Assembly: GCA_964511015.1 (NCBI GenBank) | Contig: CAZEDX010000004.1 | Span: forward strand, 1 to 64,000 | Reading direction: 5' to 3' | DNA from: FEN-1099 sp964511015 | GTDB lineage: Bacteria > Lernaellota > Lernaellaia > Lernaellales > Lernaellaceae | Length of the DNA: 64,000 nucleotides | Part shown: piece by piece, positions 1 through 9,366 of the stretch | How positions within the stretch are numbered: the stretch's first letter is position 1 | Layout: every line of letters starts with the position of its first letter | Notes under the pieces: model-generated | Seen by the model: only the letters and a program-made list of their open reading frames with translations | Told to the model about the DNA's origin: nothing | The model's database searches: none | Position numbers and translations under genes: made by a program

Positions 1-1
1 A

Positions 2-77
2 CTGTAACGGATGTGGTGATAACGCCTGTAACGGATGTGTTGACAACCAACACACACGGGTCCGCCCCTACCACTGA
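2..77 (+). repeat. 24-nt direct repeat, possible 3' end of a Cys-rich gene
   Basis: Two 24-nt-spaced copies begin with the same 14 bases (ctgtaacggatgtg) at 2 and 26. Read on the plus strand from base 3, the copies encode CNGCGDNA and CNGCVDNQ, then about eight more residues and a TGA at 75-77. This could be the last two units of a repeat protein whose body lies left of the window. Only two copies are visible and there is no start, so coding is a guess. The opposite strand is also open through the repeat (a TSVTGVIT-like unit) and cannot be excluded. Confidence 0.3.
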
Positions 78-108
78 CGGAAGGTTATGGGGGGCCGCCC
101 CACGGCTT

Positions 109-1746
109 TCAACTCAGCAGCGTCAGCAGCAACGGCGCGAGCAAGATCTTGGTGACGGTGGCGATGGGGTAGACGGTGGCGTAGCCCAGGTTGGGCAGCT
201 CGAGTTTCGATTGCTCGTTGGCGAAGGTCAGGCCGGCGGCCTGGGTGTGCACGCCGGCGACCATGCCGGTCAGCAGGCTCATCGGGATCTTCAGCACCTT
301 GTAGCCGACGATCAGCATCGACATCGACACGGTGAAGGTGATGATCGCCCCGGGCAACAGCAGCATCAGCCCGCTGCCCTCGCGCAGGGTACTGACGAAG
401 GCATAGCCCGACTTGGTGCCGATGCCGGCGAAGAAGAGCACCAGGCCGATCTGGCGCAGCGTCAGGTTGGCGCTGTAGGGCAGTTGCCAGATGATCGGTC
501 CCGACCGGCCCTTCATGCCCAGGAACAAGCCGACCACCAGTGGTCCGCCGGCCAGCCCAAGCCGGAACTCGTTGCCGCCAGGCAGCGGCACGGTGACCAG
601 CCCCAGCAGCAGGCCCAGGGAGATGCCGATACCGAACGAAATGACGTCGATCTCGCTGAGCGTCTTGTAAGAATCGCCGAAGAACTTGGTGATCTCGTCC
701 ATGCGCTCGCGCGGGGCCAGCACGCGCACGCGGTCGCCCAGTTCAAGCACCGTGTCGCGATGGGGCAGAAAATCGATGTCGCCGCGCCGCACGCGGGTCA
801 CGATGCCGCCGAATTTCTGCGGCAGCCGCAACTGGCCGAGCGGCCGGCCGACGATGGAGCGGTTCGAGACGAAGATGCGCCGGTAGTCGAGCACGCTGTG
901 GTCGGCGTCGATGGCGTGCGTGACGCGCTCGCCGAGGAACTTCGCCACCGCTTCGACCTCGCGGTCGTCGCCGACGACGGTCAGCAGATCGCCCAGCGCG
1001 GCGGTCATCTCCGGCCGGAAAACCATCGTCTCGACCCCGCGTTTGACCCGGCCGAACAGCACGCGCCAGGCCTGCTGTTCGCGCAGTTCGACGAGCTTGC
1101 GGCCGACCAGATCCGGCCGCGTGATGCGCACGGTGACGCTCAGCAGGTGGCCGGCGACGGTATCGACGTTCTTCACCCGCGCGGCGTCGGCTTGGTAGTC
1201 GATTTTCCACCAGCGCTGGCAGAGGTAGATGGCCAGCATCAGCCCCACCACGCCGAAGGGGTAGGCCACCGAGTAGGCGAAAACCGGCGCGTCGAGCACC
1301 GAACCGCGCGCGCGCGGCAGTTCTTCCTTCAACGTGTCGAGCACCGCGGCCAGCGCGGGCGTGTTGGTCAGGGCGCCGGTGAACAGGCCGGCGGTCACGG
1401 CCGGTTTGAGATGAAAGAGGAAGTGCATCGCCACTGCAACTGCGCCGCCGACCAGCAATACGCCCAGTGCCAGCAGGTTGTCGCGCAACCCGCGGCGGCT
1501 GAACGAGCGCCGAAAGCCGGGGCCGCTGCTGACCGCGACGGTGTAGACGAACAGAATCAGGCCGAGTTGATAGACCAGGTCGGGCAGCTTGAGCCGCGGA
1601 TCGAGCGCGCCGATCGCCAGCCCGGCGAACAGCACCGCCGCCGAGCCGAGGCTGAACCCGCCCACGCGCACGCGGCCGACCAGGAAGCCGACGGCGGCCA
1701 CCAGAAACAGCACGAGCAGCGGGTTTTGTGCAAGCAGATCGATCAT
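109..1746 (-). CDS. AspT/YidE-type membrane antiporter
   Basis: A 545-residue polytopic membrane protein of the aspartate:alanine exchanger (AspT, YidE/YbjL) family. Two hydrophobic blocks of about five helices each (roughly residues 1-170 and 370-545) flank a soluble middle region with two RCK_C/TrkA_C-like modules, each holding a GRPLGQL- or GRKLVEL-like start. This is the standard layout and length of the family, which moves small anionic substrates across the inner membrane. The chosen ATG at 1746 gives MIDLLAQNPLLVLFL, the normal family start; the frame stays open upstream into the divergent mannosidase gene, but that extension is not hydrophobic in the family pattern. The substrate cannot be read from sequence. 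Confidence 0.85.
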   Translation of the reverse strand: MIDLLAQNPLLVLFLVAAVGFLVGRVRVGGFSLGSAAVLFAGLAIGALDPRLKLPDLVYQLGLILFVYTVAVSSGPGFRRSFSRRGLRDNLLALGVLLVGGAVAVAMHFLFHLKPAVTAGLFTGALTNTPALAAVLDTLKEELPRARGSVLDAPVFAYSVAYPFGVVGLMLAIYLCQRWWKIDYQADAARVKNVDTVAGHLLSVTVRITRPDLVGRKLVELREQQAWRVLFGRVKRGVETMVFRPEMTAALGDLLTVVGDDREVEAVAKFLGERVTHAIDADHSVLDYRRIFVSNRSIVGRPLGQLRLPQKFGGIVTRVRRGDIDFLPHRDTVLELGDRVRVLAPRERMDEITKFFGDSYKTLSEIDVISFGIGISLGLLLGLVTVPLPGGNEFRLGLAGGPLVVGLFLGMKGRSGPIIWQLPYSANLTLRQIGLVLFFAGIGTKSGYAFVSTLREGSGLMLLLPGAIITFTVSMSMLIVGYKVLKIPMSLLTGMVAGVHTQAAGLTFANEQSKLELPNLGYATVYPIATVTKILLAPLLLTLLS

Positions 1747-1855
1747 TCCGTCCCTCTCTGGCGCAGTGTCATAGCACCGCTCGGCTCCGGCGACAAGTTG
1801 CCTCACGTTCGCGAAGTCGGTATCGTGAAGTCCATCGGTTGGTTGGAGGTGGTGC

Positions 1856-4558
1856 ATGAATAGAAGAATATTTTTGTTGCTGCTGTTGGTATTGCTACCG
1901 GTGTGTCTGCTGGCTGCCGAGATCCCAACGGAGACGATCAACATCACCGGCGCCAGCCACATCGACCTGTCGTGGAAATGGACTTACGTCGAGGGGCAGT
2001 TGGTCACCTGGCAGACCTTCGCGTCGGTGCTGCGCCTGATGGACCTGTACGACCAGCAACCCGAACCCAACCCGGTCTATTACGCGCAATCGTCGGCGCA
2101 GGCATACCAGTGGATCGAACAGCAGCACCCCGCCCTCTTCCAGCGCATCCGCGACCGCGTGCATGAAGGGCGCTGGGAGATCGTCGGCGGCATGTGGTGC
2201 GAATCCGACGCCGAACAGCCTTCCGGCGAGAGTTTCGTCCGTCAGTTTCTGACTGGGCAGTGGTACTTCTACGACAAGTTCGGGGTGATGGCGGAGATCG
2301 GCTGGCTGCCGGACAGCTTCGGCTTTAACGCCAATCTGCCGCAGTTTCACGCGCGCGCGGGCATCGACAAGTTTTTCTTCTACAAGCTGAACTGGAACGA
2401 CACCAATCCGCCCAAGCACAACCTGATGTGGTGGATCGGACCGGATGGCTCCAAGATCCTGTCCCACCTGGCGTACGCGCAGTACAACAACCGGGTGAGC
2501 GCGAGGGCGATTAACCACGCGGTTAATACCAAACGCGAACACGAGCCAGACCAGGATTCGGTATTTTTTCCGATCGGCACCGGCAACCACGGCGGCGGAA
2601 TCGTCGCCAACAACATCACGCGCATTCTCGCGCTGCAGGAAGACGGCTATCATGTGCGGTTTGGACGCGTCGCGGACTACTTCGCGTCGATCGATCGCGA
2701 AGCGGTGAAAACCGTCGTCCGCAACGACGAGATGTACTTCGAAAGCCACCGCGGCACCTACACCTCGCGCGCCGAGCACAAGAAGAACATGCGTGAGCTG
2801 GAATACAAGCTTCAGGCCGCCGAGACGTTCTCCTCGTTAGCCTATCTGTTCGGCCGCGAATACCCGTGGTTAGACTTCGACGAGGCCTGGAAACGCCTGC
2901 TGCGCGATCAGTTCCATGACGTCATGTCGGGTACAGCCCTGGATATCGTATATAAGGTCGAAGTGGCAAACAATCTGGCCGAGGTGCGGCGCATCGGCGA
3001 CGCCGCGCTGGCGGGCGCGCTCGACGACCTCGCCGGCCGTGTCGACACCAGCGCCGCGACGATGGGTGAGGTGTTCCATATCTTCAACCCCAATGCCTTC
3101 GCCAGCAGCGAGCCGGTGGTGTTGCCGGGCATCGCCGCCGACCGGCATATCGTCGACGAAAACGGCGCGGCGGTATCATGCCAATACTCCCCCGCCGAAG
3201 GTGGGTTGGTCTTCGTCGCCACGAACGTGCCGGCATGGGGTTGGCGTACCTACCAACTGGCCTCCGGCGCGCCGGCCGGCGCGACCGCCTACCCTGCCTC
3301 CGCGACGGGGTTGGAGAACGACCATTTGAAGGTCGAACTCGATGCTTCCGGCTATGTGACGAGCATCTACAACAAGGACCTCGCTTTCGAGTTTGTCCCC
3401 CCCGGCGAACGCGCCAATTTGCTGCAGTTGTACAAGGACGGACCCGTCCATTTCGACGCATGGGACCTGGGCTTCGACAAGTACCACGACCAGCCCGCCA
3501 TCGTGGAAGATGTGCAGTCGGTTCAGGTGACCGAAAACGGCCCGGTGCGGCAGGTGATCGAGATCGCGCGGCAGGGGGTGGAAGAGACGTATCTGCAACG
3601 CGTGATCCTCTACGCCGACGCCGATTCGGTCGACTTCGAAACGCTGGTCGGCGACTGGGGTCACCCGGCGCACCGTTTCCTCAAAGTGGCGTTCCCGACG
3701 ACATTGGTCAATGCGCGCCAGACCATCCGTCACAATGTGCCATATGGGTCGATTCCGCGCGTACTCGACGGCCACCGCGCCGACACCGAATTCGTCGGCC
3801 ACAAGTGGGTGGACCTCACCGCAACGTACACCAACAACGCCCCGGCGGAAGCAGGCCTGACGCTGTTCAACCGCGAGAAATTCGGTTACGACGTCGCCAA
3901 CGACGGGCCGGGCGAAGGCCTGAGCAACGGCGCGTGCAACATCCTGCGCCTGTCGCTGCTCAAGAGCGCGTGGAGCCCGCTGTGGCTGCTGCCCGACCTG
4001 GGCGGTCCGGTCACCGACCAAGGCGATTTTCTGACGCATTATCGCGTATATCCGCACCCGGGCGACACCACACCGGCTGAGTTGTACCGGCGTGGCGAGG
4101 CGTTCGCCAATCCGTTGTTGATCCGCCCCGGCAGTGTGCACCACGGCGAGCTGCCGGCGACCGGCCAATTGCTATGGTTTGACAGCGAAGGCGGTGAGTT
4201 GCTGCCCACCACGCTTAAACGGCCCGACCGCATGGCGCAGGATCACGAGCTCATCCTGCGGCTGGTCGAGATCGACGGGCAGCAGGCCACCGGCGGACTC
4301 GAACGCGCATTCTGGTCGCTAGTCACCGCACGCCGCGCCGACCTGCTCGAACGCGTCGACGGCGACAACCTGGTTCGCGGCGATGGGTTCAAACTCACCG
4401 CGAATTCCGGCGCTATCGAAACCGTCCGGCTGACGCTCGGCGAACCCGGCGAAGCCGACGACGACGGCGGCGATGACACGAGCGACGACAATCAGGACGA
4501 CGACGTTGCCGGCGACGATGACGATGATGACAACGATGATGAGGGGTGTTGTGGGTAG
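1856..4558 (+). CDS. Secreted GH38 alpha-mannosidase with Asp-rich C-terminal tail
   Basis: A 900-residue exported glycoside hydrolase of family 38, predicted to remove alpha-mannose residues from glycans. A signal peptide (MNRRIFLLLLLVLLPVCLLA) is followed by the zinc-site motif HIDLSW near residue 36, the nucleophile motif WLPDSFGFN near residue 145 and a QFHDVMSGT block near residue 352, all typical of GH38. The last 35 or so residues are mostly Asp and end in DDEGCCG, a variant of the GCGC tail seen on four other exported proteins here. A GGAGGTGG ribosome site lies just before the ATG. The gene diverges from the AspT-like gene and is followed closely by a lipoprotein gene. Periplasmic or surface location is inferred. 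Confidence 0.88.
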   Translation: MNRRIFLLLLLVLLPVCLLAAEIPTETINITGASHIDLSWKWTYVEGQLVTWQTFASVLRLMDLYDQQPEPNPVYYAQSSAQAYQWIEQQHPALFQRIRDRVHEGRWEIVGGMWCESDAEQPSGESFVRQFLTGQWYFYDKFGVMAEIGWLPDSFGFNANLPQFHARAGIDKFFFYKLNWNDTNPPKHNLMWWIGPDGSKILSHLAYAQYNNRVSARAINHAVNTKREHEPDQDSVFFPIGTGNHGGGIVANNITRILALQEDGYHVRFGRVADYFASIDREAVKTVVRNDEMYFESHRGTYTSRAEHKKNMRELEYKLQAAETFSSLAYLFGREYPWLDFDEAWKRLLRDQFHDVMSGTALDIVYKVEVANNLAEVRRIGDAALAGALDDLAGRVDTSAATMGEVFHIFNPNAFASSEPVVLPGIAADRHIVDENGAAVSCQYSPAEGGLVFVATNVPAWGWRTYQLASGAPAGATAYPASATGLENDHLKVELDASGYVTSIYNKDLAFEFVPPGERANLLQLYKDGPVHFDAWDLGFDKYHDQPAIVEDVQSVQVTENGPVRQVIEIARQGVEETYLQRVILYADADSVDFETLVGDWGHPAHRFLKVAFPTTLVNARQTIRHNVPYGSIPRVLDGHRADTEFVGHKWVDLTATYTNNAPAEAGLTLFNREKFGYDVANDGPGEGLSNGACNILRLSLLKSAWSPLWLLPDLGGPVTDQGDFLTHYRVYPHPGDTTPAELYRRGEAFANPLLIRPGSVHHGELPATGQLLWFDSEGGELLPTTLKRPDRMAQDHELILRLVEIDGQQATGGLERAFWSLVTARRADLLERVDGDNLVRGDGFKLTANSGAIETVRLTLGEPGEADDDGGDDTSDDNQDDDVAGDDDDDDNDDEGCCG

Positions 4559-5666
4559 AAAAGCATCGGGTGTCGGCTCTCGAGTCCCAGAATACGGGCA
4601 CCATCCTCAGGCGGTGGTGACGATCCTGACATTCGTCTGCCTGGTTCTGCTTGCCTGCGGCAAGGCCGAGAAGCCGACCGCCACTCCCCGACCGCCCGAG
4701 CCGGCAATCCCCGACGACTTCACCGCCGGCGGCCCCTACACCGGGCGCATTACCTGTCTGTATTCCGACGGCCGCTACCTATACGCCGGGGGCTGGCACA
4801 CCGGCGTCTTCCGCACCGCGGACGGTACCTCCTGGCAAGAGTTCAACCCCGGCCTGCAAGGCTACCGCGACGTGATGGCGCTGGCCGGCGACGGCCGCAC
4901 CGTTTGGGCCGGCACCTTCCAAGGCGAGGTCTTCGCCCTACAACAAGAACAGTGGGTATTGGTTCACGATTTTGGTGACGGGCCGGGCGCCGTGGTACGC
5001 GCACTGTTGCCGTTGGGCAATGCGCTGCTGGCCGGTACCGGAGCTGGGGTGCAGGTTTCGGCCGACGGCGGCCACTCGTGGACAGGGTTGTCGCCGCTGC
5101 GCGATGTTTCCTGCTTCATACCCTCGCCCTTCGGCGGACCGGAAGATTTCTACTTCGGCACCCTGGGTCACGGTTTGGGATTCTGCAGCGCCGACCGCAC
5201 CCACCCCTGTTACCCGGTGAAACAGTACGAAGCCGGGCGGACGGTCAACGCGTTGGTGGCCGACCGGGCGGGGCGGCGGCTCTATCTAGCCGCCGAAGGC
5301 GACGGCGTGTGGGTAAGCAGCGACGGCGTCGTTTTCGAATCGATTCCGTTGCACCCGACGCCGGTCGAGACCTACCCCATAGCGCTGGCGTTACGCGAGG
5401 CAACGCTGGTCATTTCGCTCGACGGCACCGGGGTGTTATTCAAGAACACGCGTACCAGCGACCCGCTGATCAAGCTGTCGTTTCCGATCGCCATTACCGC
5501 GATGACGGTCCATCAAGGCAAGCTGTACTACGGCACCGACGGCATCGGTGTGTTCGTGGAAACCGCCCGTGGTTTTGCGCCGGCAAATCAGGGTTTGCTC
5601 AACTACCCGGCCAATATTGTGGAAGAAATCCTGCAAGGAGCCCGTCGCGGACCAGAGCCGCAATGA
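4539..5666 (+). CDS. Beta-propeller (BNR-like) lipoprotein
   Basis: A probable lipoprotein of about 375 residues. A hydrophobic stretch ends in the lipobox LLAC, followed by a Pro/Thr-rich linker (PTATPRPPEP). The rest consists of repeated blades of the type GGWHTGVFRTADG, AGTGAGVQVSADGGHSW and YGTDGIGVFVET, which resemble BNR/sialidase-type propeller repeats. No catalytic motif is seen, so binding or a structural role is more likely than sialidase activity. The start is uncertain: ATG 4539 overlaps the mannosidase gene by 20 bases and gives a charged n-region, GTG 4551 has GAGGGG just upstream, and GTG 4614 would give a very short signal. The overlap suggests co-transcription with the mannosidase. 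Confidence 0.7.
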   Translation: MRGVVGRKASGVGSRVPEYGHHPQAVVTILTFVCLVLLACGKAEKPTATPRPPEPAIPDDFTAGGPYTGRITCLYSDGRYLYAGGWHTGVFRTADGTSWQEFNPGLQGYRDVMALAGDGRTVWAGTFQGEVFALQQEQWVLVHDFGDGPGAVVRALLPLGNALLAGTGAGVQVSADGGHSWTGLSPLRDVSCFIPSPFGGPEDFYFGTLGHGLGFCSADRTHPCYPVKQYEAGRTVNALVADRAGRRLYLAAEGDGVWVSSDGVVFESIPLHPTPVETYPIALALREATLVISLDGTGVLFKNTRTSDPLIKLSFPIAITAMTVHQGKLYYGTDGIGVFVETARGFAPANQGLLNYPANIVEEILQGARRGPEPQ

Positions 5667-5820
5667 ACTCCTTTTCGGGGCTGGCCTCATCGCCATGAGC
5701 CGGACAAGAGAAAACCTCAAATTGCCACAATCTTGAAGAGTTGGCGAACGTGGCTCTTTACTTTACGGCGCGTTGTCAGTAGGATTCTGGCCTTCTGAAA
5801 AAGCCTCGGGAGGCGGGCTC

Positions 5821-7296
5821 ATGTGTGGCATTTTCGGTTTGGTGGGCAAGGAGCCGGTCGCGAACCGGTTGATTGCCGGCGCGGGCCGGATGCAGAACCG
5901 CGGGCACCGCTCGACTAAGGTCGTGACCTTCGACGGCCGCATCTTCCATCACCACGGCGGCCTATTGCCCGCGACCGTGCTGTTTGCCGACTACGACGCG
6001 CGCCTGCTGCGCGGCAACAGCGGCATCGTACACACCCGTTACGCCACCGCCGGCAAAATGACGACCGAATGGCTCGAGCGGAACATCCAGCCGGTGTTCT
6101 CCGACCATCCGGGCATGGCGATGTGCAACAACGGCGACCTGGTGAACCTCTACACCCAGACCCAAGCCCTGAAGGCCAAGGGCTTCTCGTTCCAGACCGA
6201 AGTCGACGCCAAGGTCATCCAGAACACTCTGATCGATCACATGACACAATACGGTCTGCTGCGCGCCAAACGGCCGGCGGAATTTCTACGCCGGTTGTGG
6301 AAATCGATTGACAGCCTGCACAACAGCCTGGTCGGCGCGTATAGCGTGCTGTGCCTGATGGAAAACGGCCTGCTGGCGTTCCGCGATCCGTTCGGTATCC
6401 GGCCATTGTGCATGGCCGAACGCCTCGGCGAAGACGGTAAAATCATCGAGGTCGGCTTCGCCAGCGAGTCGAGCGTGTTCAACTATTTCGGCGACTACCA
6501 CAACATCACCGAGGTCAAACCGGGCGAAGCGGTGTGGGTCGACAGCGAATGGCTCAACCCAGTGCATAAGCAGGTCGCCTCGCAACGCGAGGCTTTCTGC
6601 TTCTTCGAGTACGTATACTTCGCCCGGCCCGATTCGGAGATGATGGGCCGGCGTGTGGAAGTGGTGCGCGGCGAACTGGGCGGCGTGCTGGCTGAGGAAT
6701 GCGCCGATCTCGCCGACCGCATCGACGTGGTCTGCGGTTTGCCGGGCACTAGCGTTTCGGCCGGTCAGGAATTCGCGCTGCGTCTGAGCAAACCCTATCG
6801 CAACGCGATCATCAAGGTCGACAACCGCCGTAGTTTTCAGGAGACGTCGGACGAAAAACGTCGCAAGGCCATCGACGACAAGTTCATCTTCGTTCGCGAT
6901 TTCATCGAAGGCTGCCGCATCGCGATCATCGACGACTCGAACGTGCGCGGCACGACGGCGAAGAAAATCGTGCAACGCCTTTACGATCTGGGCGCAAAGG
7001 AAGTGCACATGCTGTACTATTCGCCGCCGATCATCGGGCCTTGTTTCTACGGCATCGACACGCCGGACGAAACCAAGCTGATCGCCTTCGGCCGTTCACT
7101 CGAACAGATCCGCAACATCATGAAGTGCACAACCGTGCGATACATCAGTCACGAGGGTCTGTACCGCGGCATCGGCATCCCCGCCGACCGTTTGTGTACG
7201 GCATGCATCACTCGCAAGTACCCGACAAAAACCGACGAAATGGAGTTGCGCAGCAAAGGCCGCCAGGCCGAGCGTGAAGAGTCGAGCAGCAATTGA
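5821..7296 (+). CDS. purF: Amidophosphoribosyltransferase (Fe-S type)
   Basis: A 491-residue enzyme for the first committed step of purine synthesis, transferring the amide nitrogen of glutamine to PRPP. The protein starts MCGIFGLVG, so Cys2 is the class II glutaminase nucleophile without a propeptide. The phosphoribosyltransferase half carries a PRPP loop, IIDDSNVRGTT. The Cys positions expected for the [4Fe-4S] type of PurF are present (FCFFEYVYFARPDS, GPCFYGID and LCTACITRKYP). The loop usually read as RNRYVGRTF is instead KVDNRRSFQET, so the family fit is clear but divergent. The ribosome site GGGAGG is about 8-9 bases before the ATG. purE and purD lie about 15 kb to the right, not in this operon. 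Confidence 0.88.
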   Translation: MCGIFGLVGKEPVANRLIAGAGRMQNRGHRSTKVVTFDGRIFHHHGGLLPATVLFADYDARLLRGNSGIVHTRYATAGKMTTEWLERNIQPVFSDHPGMAMCNNGDLVNLYTQTQALKAKGFSFQTEVDAKVIQNTLIDHMTQYGLLRAKRPAEFLRRLWKSIDSLHNSLVGAYSVLCLMENGLLAFRDPFGIRPLCMAERLGEDGKIIEVGFASESSVFNYFGDYHNITEVKPGEAVWVDSEWLNPVHKQVASQREAFCFFEYVYFARPDSEMMGRRVEVVRGELGGVLAEECADLADRIDVVCGLPGTSVSAGQEFALRLSKPYRNAIIKVDNRRSFQETSDEKRRKAIDDKFIFVRDFIEGCRIAIIDDSNVRGTTAKKIVQRLYDLGAKEVHMLYYSPPIIGPCFYGIDTPDETKLIAFGRSLEQIRNIMKCTTVRYISHEGLYRGIGIPADRLCTACITRKYPTKTDEMELRSKGRQAEREESSSN

Positions 7297-7344
7297 CGGC
7301 GGCCGCCGCGGCGGGCTATCTATTGATTGGACAAGAAAGACGGG

Positions 7345-7803
7345 CTAGTCGTGCCCCCGGTTCAAATCGTCGAGATCCTTACGCAGTTCCGCCGACTGTT
7401 GTTCGATGGCCTTCAAGCGCAGGTGCATGTCGGTCGTGTTGGCCGGTCCCAAGTGGCCCTTGCCGCGTTTACGAATGAACGACCGAATACGCTGCCAGTC
7501 GGTTTCCGACAATCCTTCAAAGCGAATGCCCATGCCGGCCTCGTGGCCGGAGCTCCGCGCGTGCGTCACCACGCCGGAGACCTGCACGCGGTTTTCGCTA
7601 TCCAGGGCATCGCTGGAGGACTCGAGGCTGAACACCAGTTCCAACCGCGAGCCGATGTTCAGCGGACGGGGGGTCTTGATGAAGACACCGATCGGGCTGA
7701 TGTCGGTGGTGACATAAAAGAGATTGGGGATTTCTTCGCTCATGCTGTAGTCAACGGCAAGAATGGCTTGTTCTCGCGGATAGTGACGCCGGTCAGTGGC
7801 CAT
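7345..7803 (-). CDS. PilZ-domain protein
   Basis: A 152-residue cytoplasmic protein with a PilZ domain, a cyclic-di-GMP-binding fold. An N-terminal RRHYPR motif (RxxxR type) near residue 5 and TTDISPIGVFI (D/NxSxxG type) near residue 35 supply both parts of the ligand-binding signature. The C-terminal 30 residues are charged and likely helical. An AAGGAA ribosome site precedes the ATG at 7803; longer upstream reading is not PilZ-like. It is convergent with purF and downstream of rarA on the same strand. The HD-GYP protein at 40.6 kb could be part of the same signalling network, but that is inference. Confidence 0.85.
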   Translation of the reverse strand: MATDRRHYPREQAILAVDYSMSEEIPNLFYVTTDISPIGVFIKTPRPLNIGSRLELVFSLESSSDALDSENRVQVSGVVTHARSSGHEAGMGIRFEGLSETDWQRIRSFIRKRGKGHLGPANTTDMHLRLKAIEQQSAELRKDLDDLNRGHD

Positions 7804-7887
7804 GATGTTCCTTCTTCGGTGTAACACGACATCCCAAACGGCGATGAAACTATCGATTTTCCCCGGCGGTGTCAAACGGCGCCCTAG

Positions 7888-9234
7888 CTATTTGTCTTTC
7901 GGTGCGTGTTTTTCCCGATGGCGACGTATCCAGTCGAGCCGTTCCTTCATGCGCGCTTCGAGGCCTTCCGCCGACGGTTGGTAATACTCGCGGCCGTCGA
8001 GTTTTTCCGGCAGGCACGGCTGGCCGGAAAAATGGTGCTCGAAATCATGGTCGTAGCGATAGCCGTCGGCGTAACCGAGATCCTTCATCAGGTTGGTCGG
8101 CGCGTTGCGCAGGTGCTTCGGCACGGGCAAATCGCCCTTCGCCTTCACGTCGGCCAGCGCCGCGTTGAGCGCCAGGTAGCTCGCGTTGCTCTTGGGGGCG
8201 AGCGCCAGATAGGTCGTGGCCTGCGCCAAAATGATACGCGCTTCGGGCATGCCGACCAAATGCACGGCCTGCATCGCCGTGGTGGCCAACTCGAGGGCGC
8301 GCGGGTCGGCGTTGGACACGTCTTCGGCGGCCAGAATCACCAGTCGGCGGGCGATGAACATCGGGTCTTCCCCCGCTTCAATCATGCGCGCCAGCCAGTA
8401 CAGCGCGCCATCGGGGTCGGATGCACGCAAGCTTTTGATGAACGCGCTGATGACGTTGTAGTGCTGTTCGCCGTCTTTGTCGTACAACAGCGCTTTGGCC
8501 TGAATGGCGTGCTCGGCGATCTCGAGCGTGATCGTGGATTTGCCGTCCACCAACGGCAGCTCGCCGGCGGCCGCCAATTCCAAGGCATTGAGCGCCACGC
8601 GCGCATCGCCACGCGCCTGGCGGGCCAGATGATCGGCGGCTTTGTGGGTGATGGCCAATTGGCGCTTGCCCAAGCCGTACACCGGATCCTCCAACGCCCG
8701 CCGAAGGATCGTTTCGATATGCCGCGGCTCGAGTGCCTCGAGCGTAACCACCCGGCAGCGGGACAGCAGCGCGGAATTGATTTCGAAACTCGGGTTTTCG
8801 GTCGTCGCACCGACCAGCACGATCGTGCCGGCCTCGATGTGCGGCAAAAAGCTGTCTTGTTGGCTTTTGTTGAAACGGTGGATCTCGTCGACGAACAAAA
8901 TTGTGCGCCGGCCGGTGTCGGTCAACCGCTGGCGCGCCTCGGCCACGATTTGGCGCACCTCCTTGACCCCGCTGAGCACCGCCGAAAACGCGACGAAGAC
9001 GGCCTGCACCTGCTGCGCCACGATGCGCGCGATGGTCGTCTTGCCCGAACCGGGCGGCCCCCAAAAAATGATGGACGGCAGCTCGCCGGCCGCCAGCGCC
9101 TTGGCCAGCATGGTGCCCGGTCCGATCGCCTGTTCTTGGCCGACTACCTCTTCCAACCGCCGCGGGCGCACACGGTCGGCCAGCGGCGCGCTGGCCGTCA
9201 GGTCTTCGGGCCGGTCGAACAGATCACTGGTCAC
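7888..9234 (-). CDS. rarA: Replication-associated recombination protein A (AAA+ ATPase)
   Basis: A 448-residue AAA+ ATPase of the RarA/MgsA/WRNIP1 family, which acts at stalled replication forks. Walker A is WGPPGSGKTTIAR near residue 60, Walker B is ILFVDEIHRFNKSQQD near residue 110, and GATTENPSFEINSALLSRC is the typical sensor-1/arginine-finger block. The C-terminal region keeps the family landmark DPDGALYWLARMIEAGEDP and a P-K-H-L-R segment. Length and start fit the family. It is divergent from the membrane glycosyltransferase-like gene starting at 9367. The opposite strand is also open over much of this region, which is a by-product of high GC. Confidence 0.93.
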   Translation of the reverse strand: MTSDLFDRPEDLTASAPLADRVRPRRLEEVVGQEQAIGPGTMLAKALAAGELPSIIFWGPPGSGKTTIARIVAQQVQAVFVAFSAVLSGVKEVRQIVAEARQRLTDTGRRTILFVDEIHRFNKSQQDSFLPHIEAGTIVLVGATTENPSFEINSALLSRCRVVTLEALEPRHIETILRRALEDPVYGLGKRQLAITHKAADHLARQARGDARVALNALELAAAGELPLVDGKSTITLEIAEHAIQAKALLYDKDGEQHYNVISAFIKSLRASDPDGALYWLARMIEAGEDPMFIARRLVILAAEDVSNADPRALELATTAMQAVHLVGMPEARIILAQATTYLALAPKSNASYLALNAALADVKAKGDLPVPKHLRNAPTNLMKDLGYADGYRYDHDFEHHFSGQPCLPEKLDGREYYQPSAEGLEARMKERLDWIRRHREKHAPKDK

Positions 9235-9366
9235 GGAATGACCTCCCCCGCGGTGGGCTCAGTCTGCCACAGACGCGGGCGGGCGGCCAAGGGCGTCTGC
9301 CGGCCAATTGGCAAGGCGCGTGGGGGACGCTACAATTCGGACACCTCATCGCACAGGAGTAAACTC

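Noticed and set aside
13..1863. Long plus-strand open frame opposite the AspT-like gene
   Set aside because: High-GC coding DNA often keeps the opposite frame open. The translation is low in hydrophobic residues, rich in Gln/His/Arg/Gly, and has no family match, whereas the minus-strand protein is a clear transporter.
7350..7380. Sequence like a tRNA T-arm (ggttcaaatc)
   Set aside because: It falls within the PilZ gene and there is no acceptor or anticodon stem around it.
7906..9366. Plus-strand N-terminal extension of the membrane glycosyltransferase-like protein
   Set aside because: This part is antisense to rarA. The true start is the GTG at 9367 with AGGAG upstream and an immediate membrane helix.
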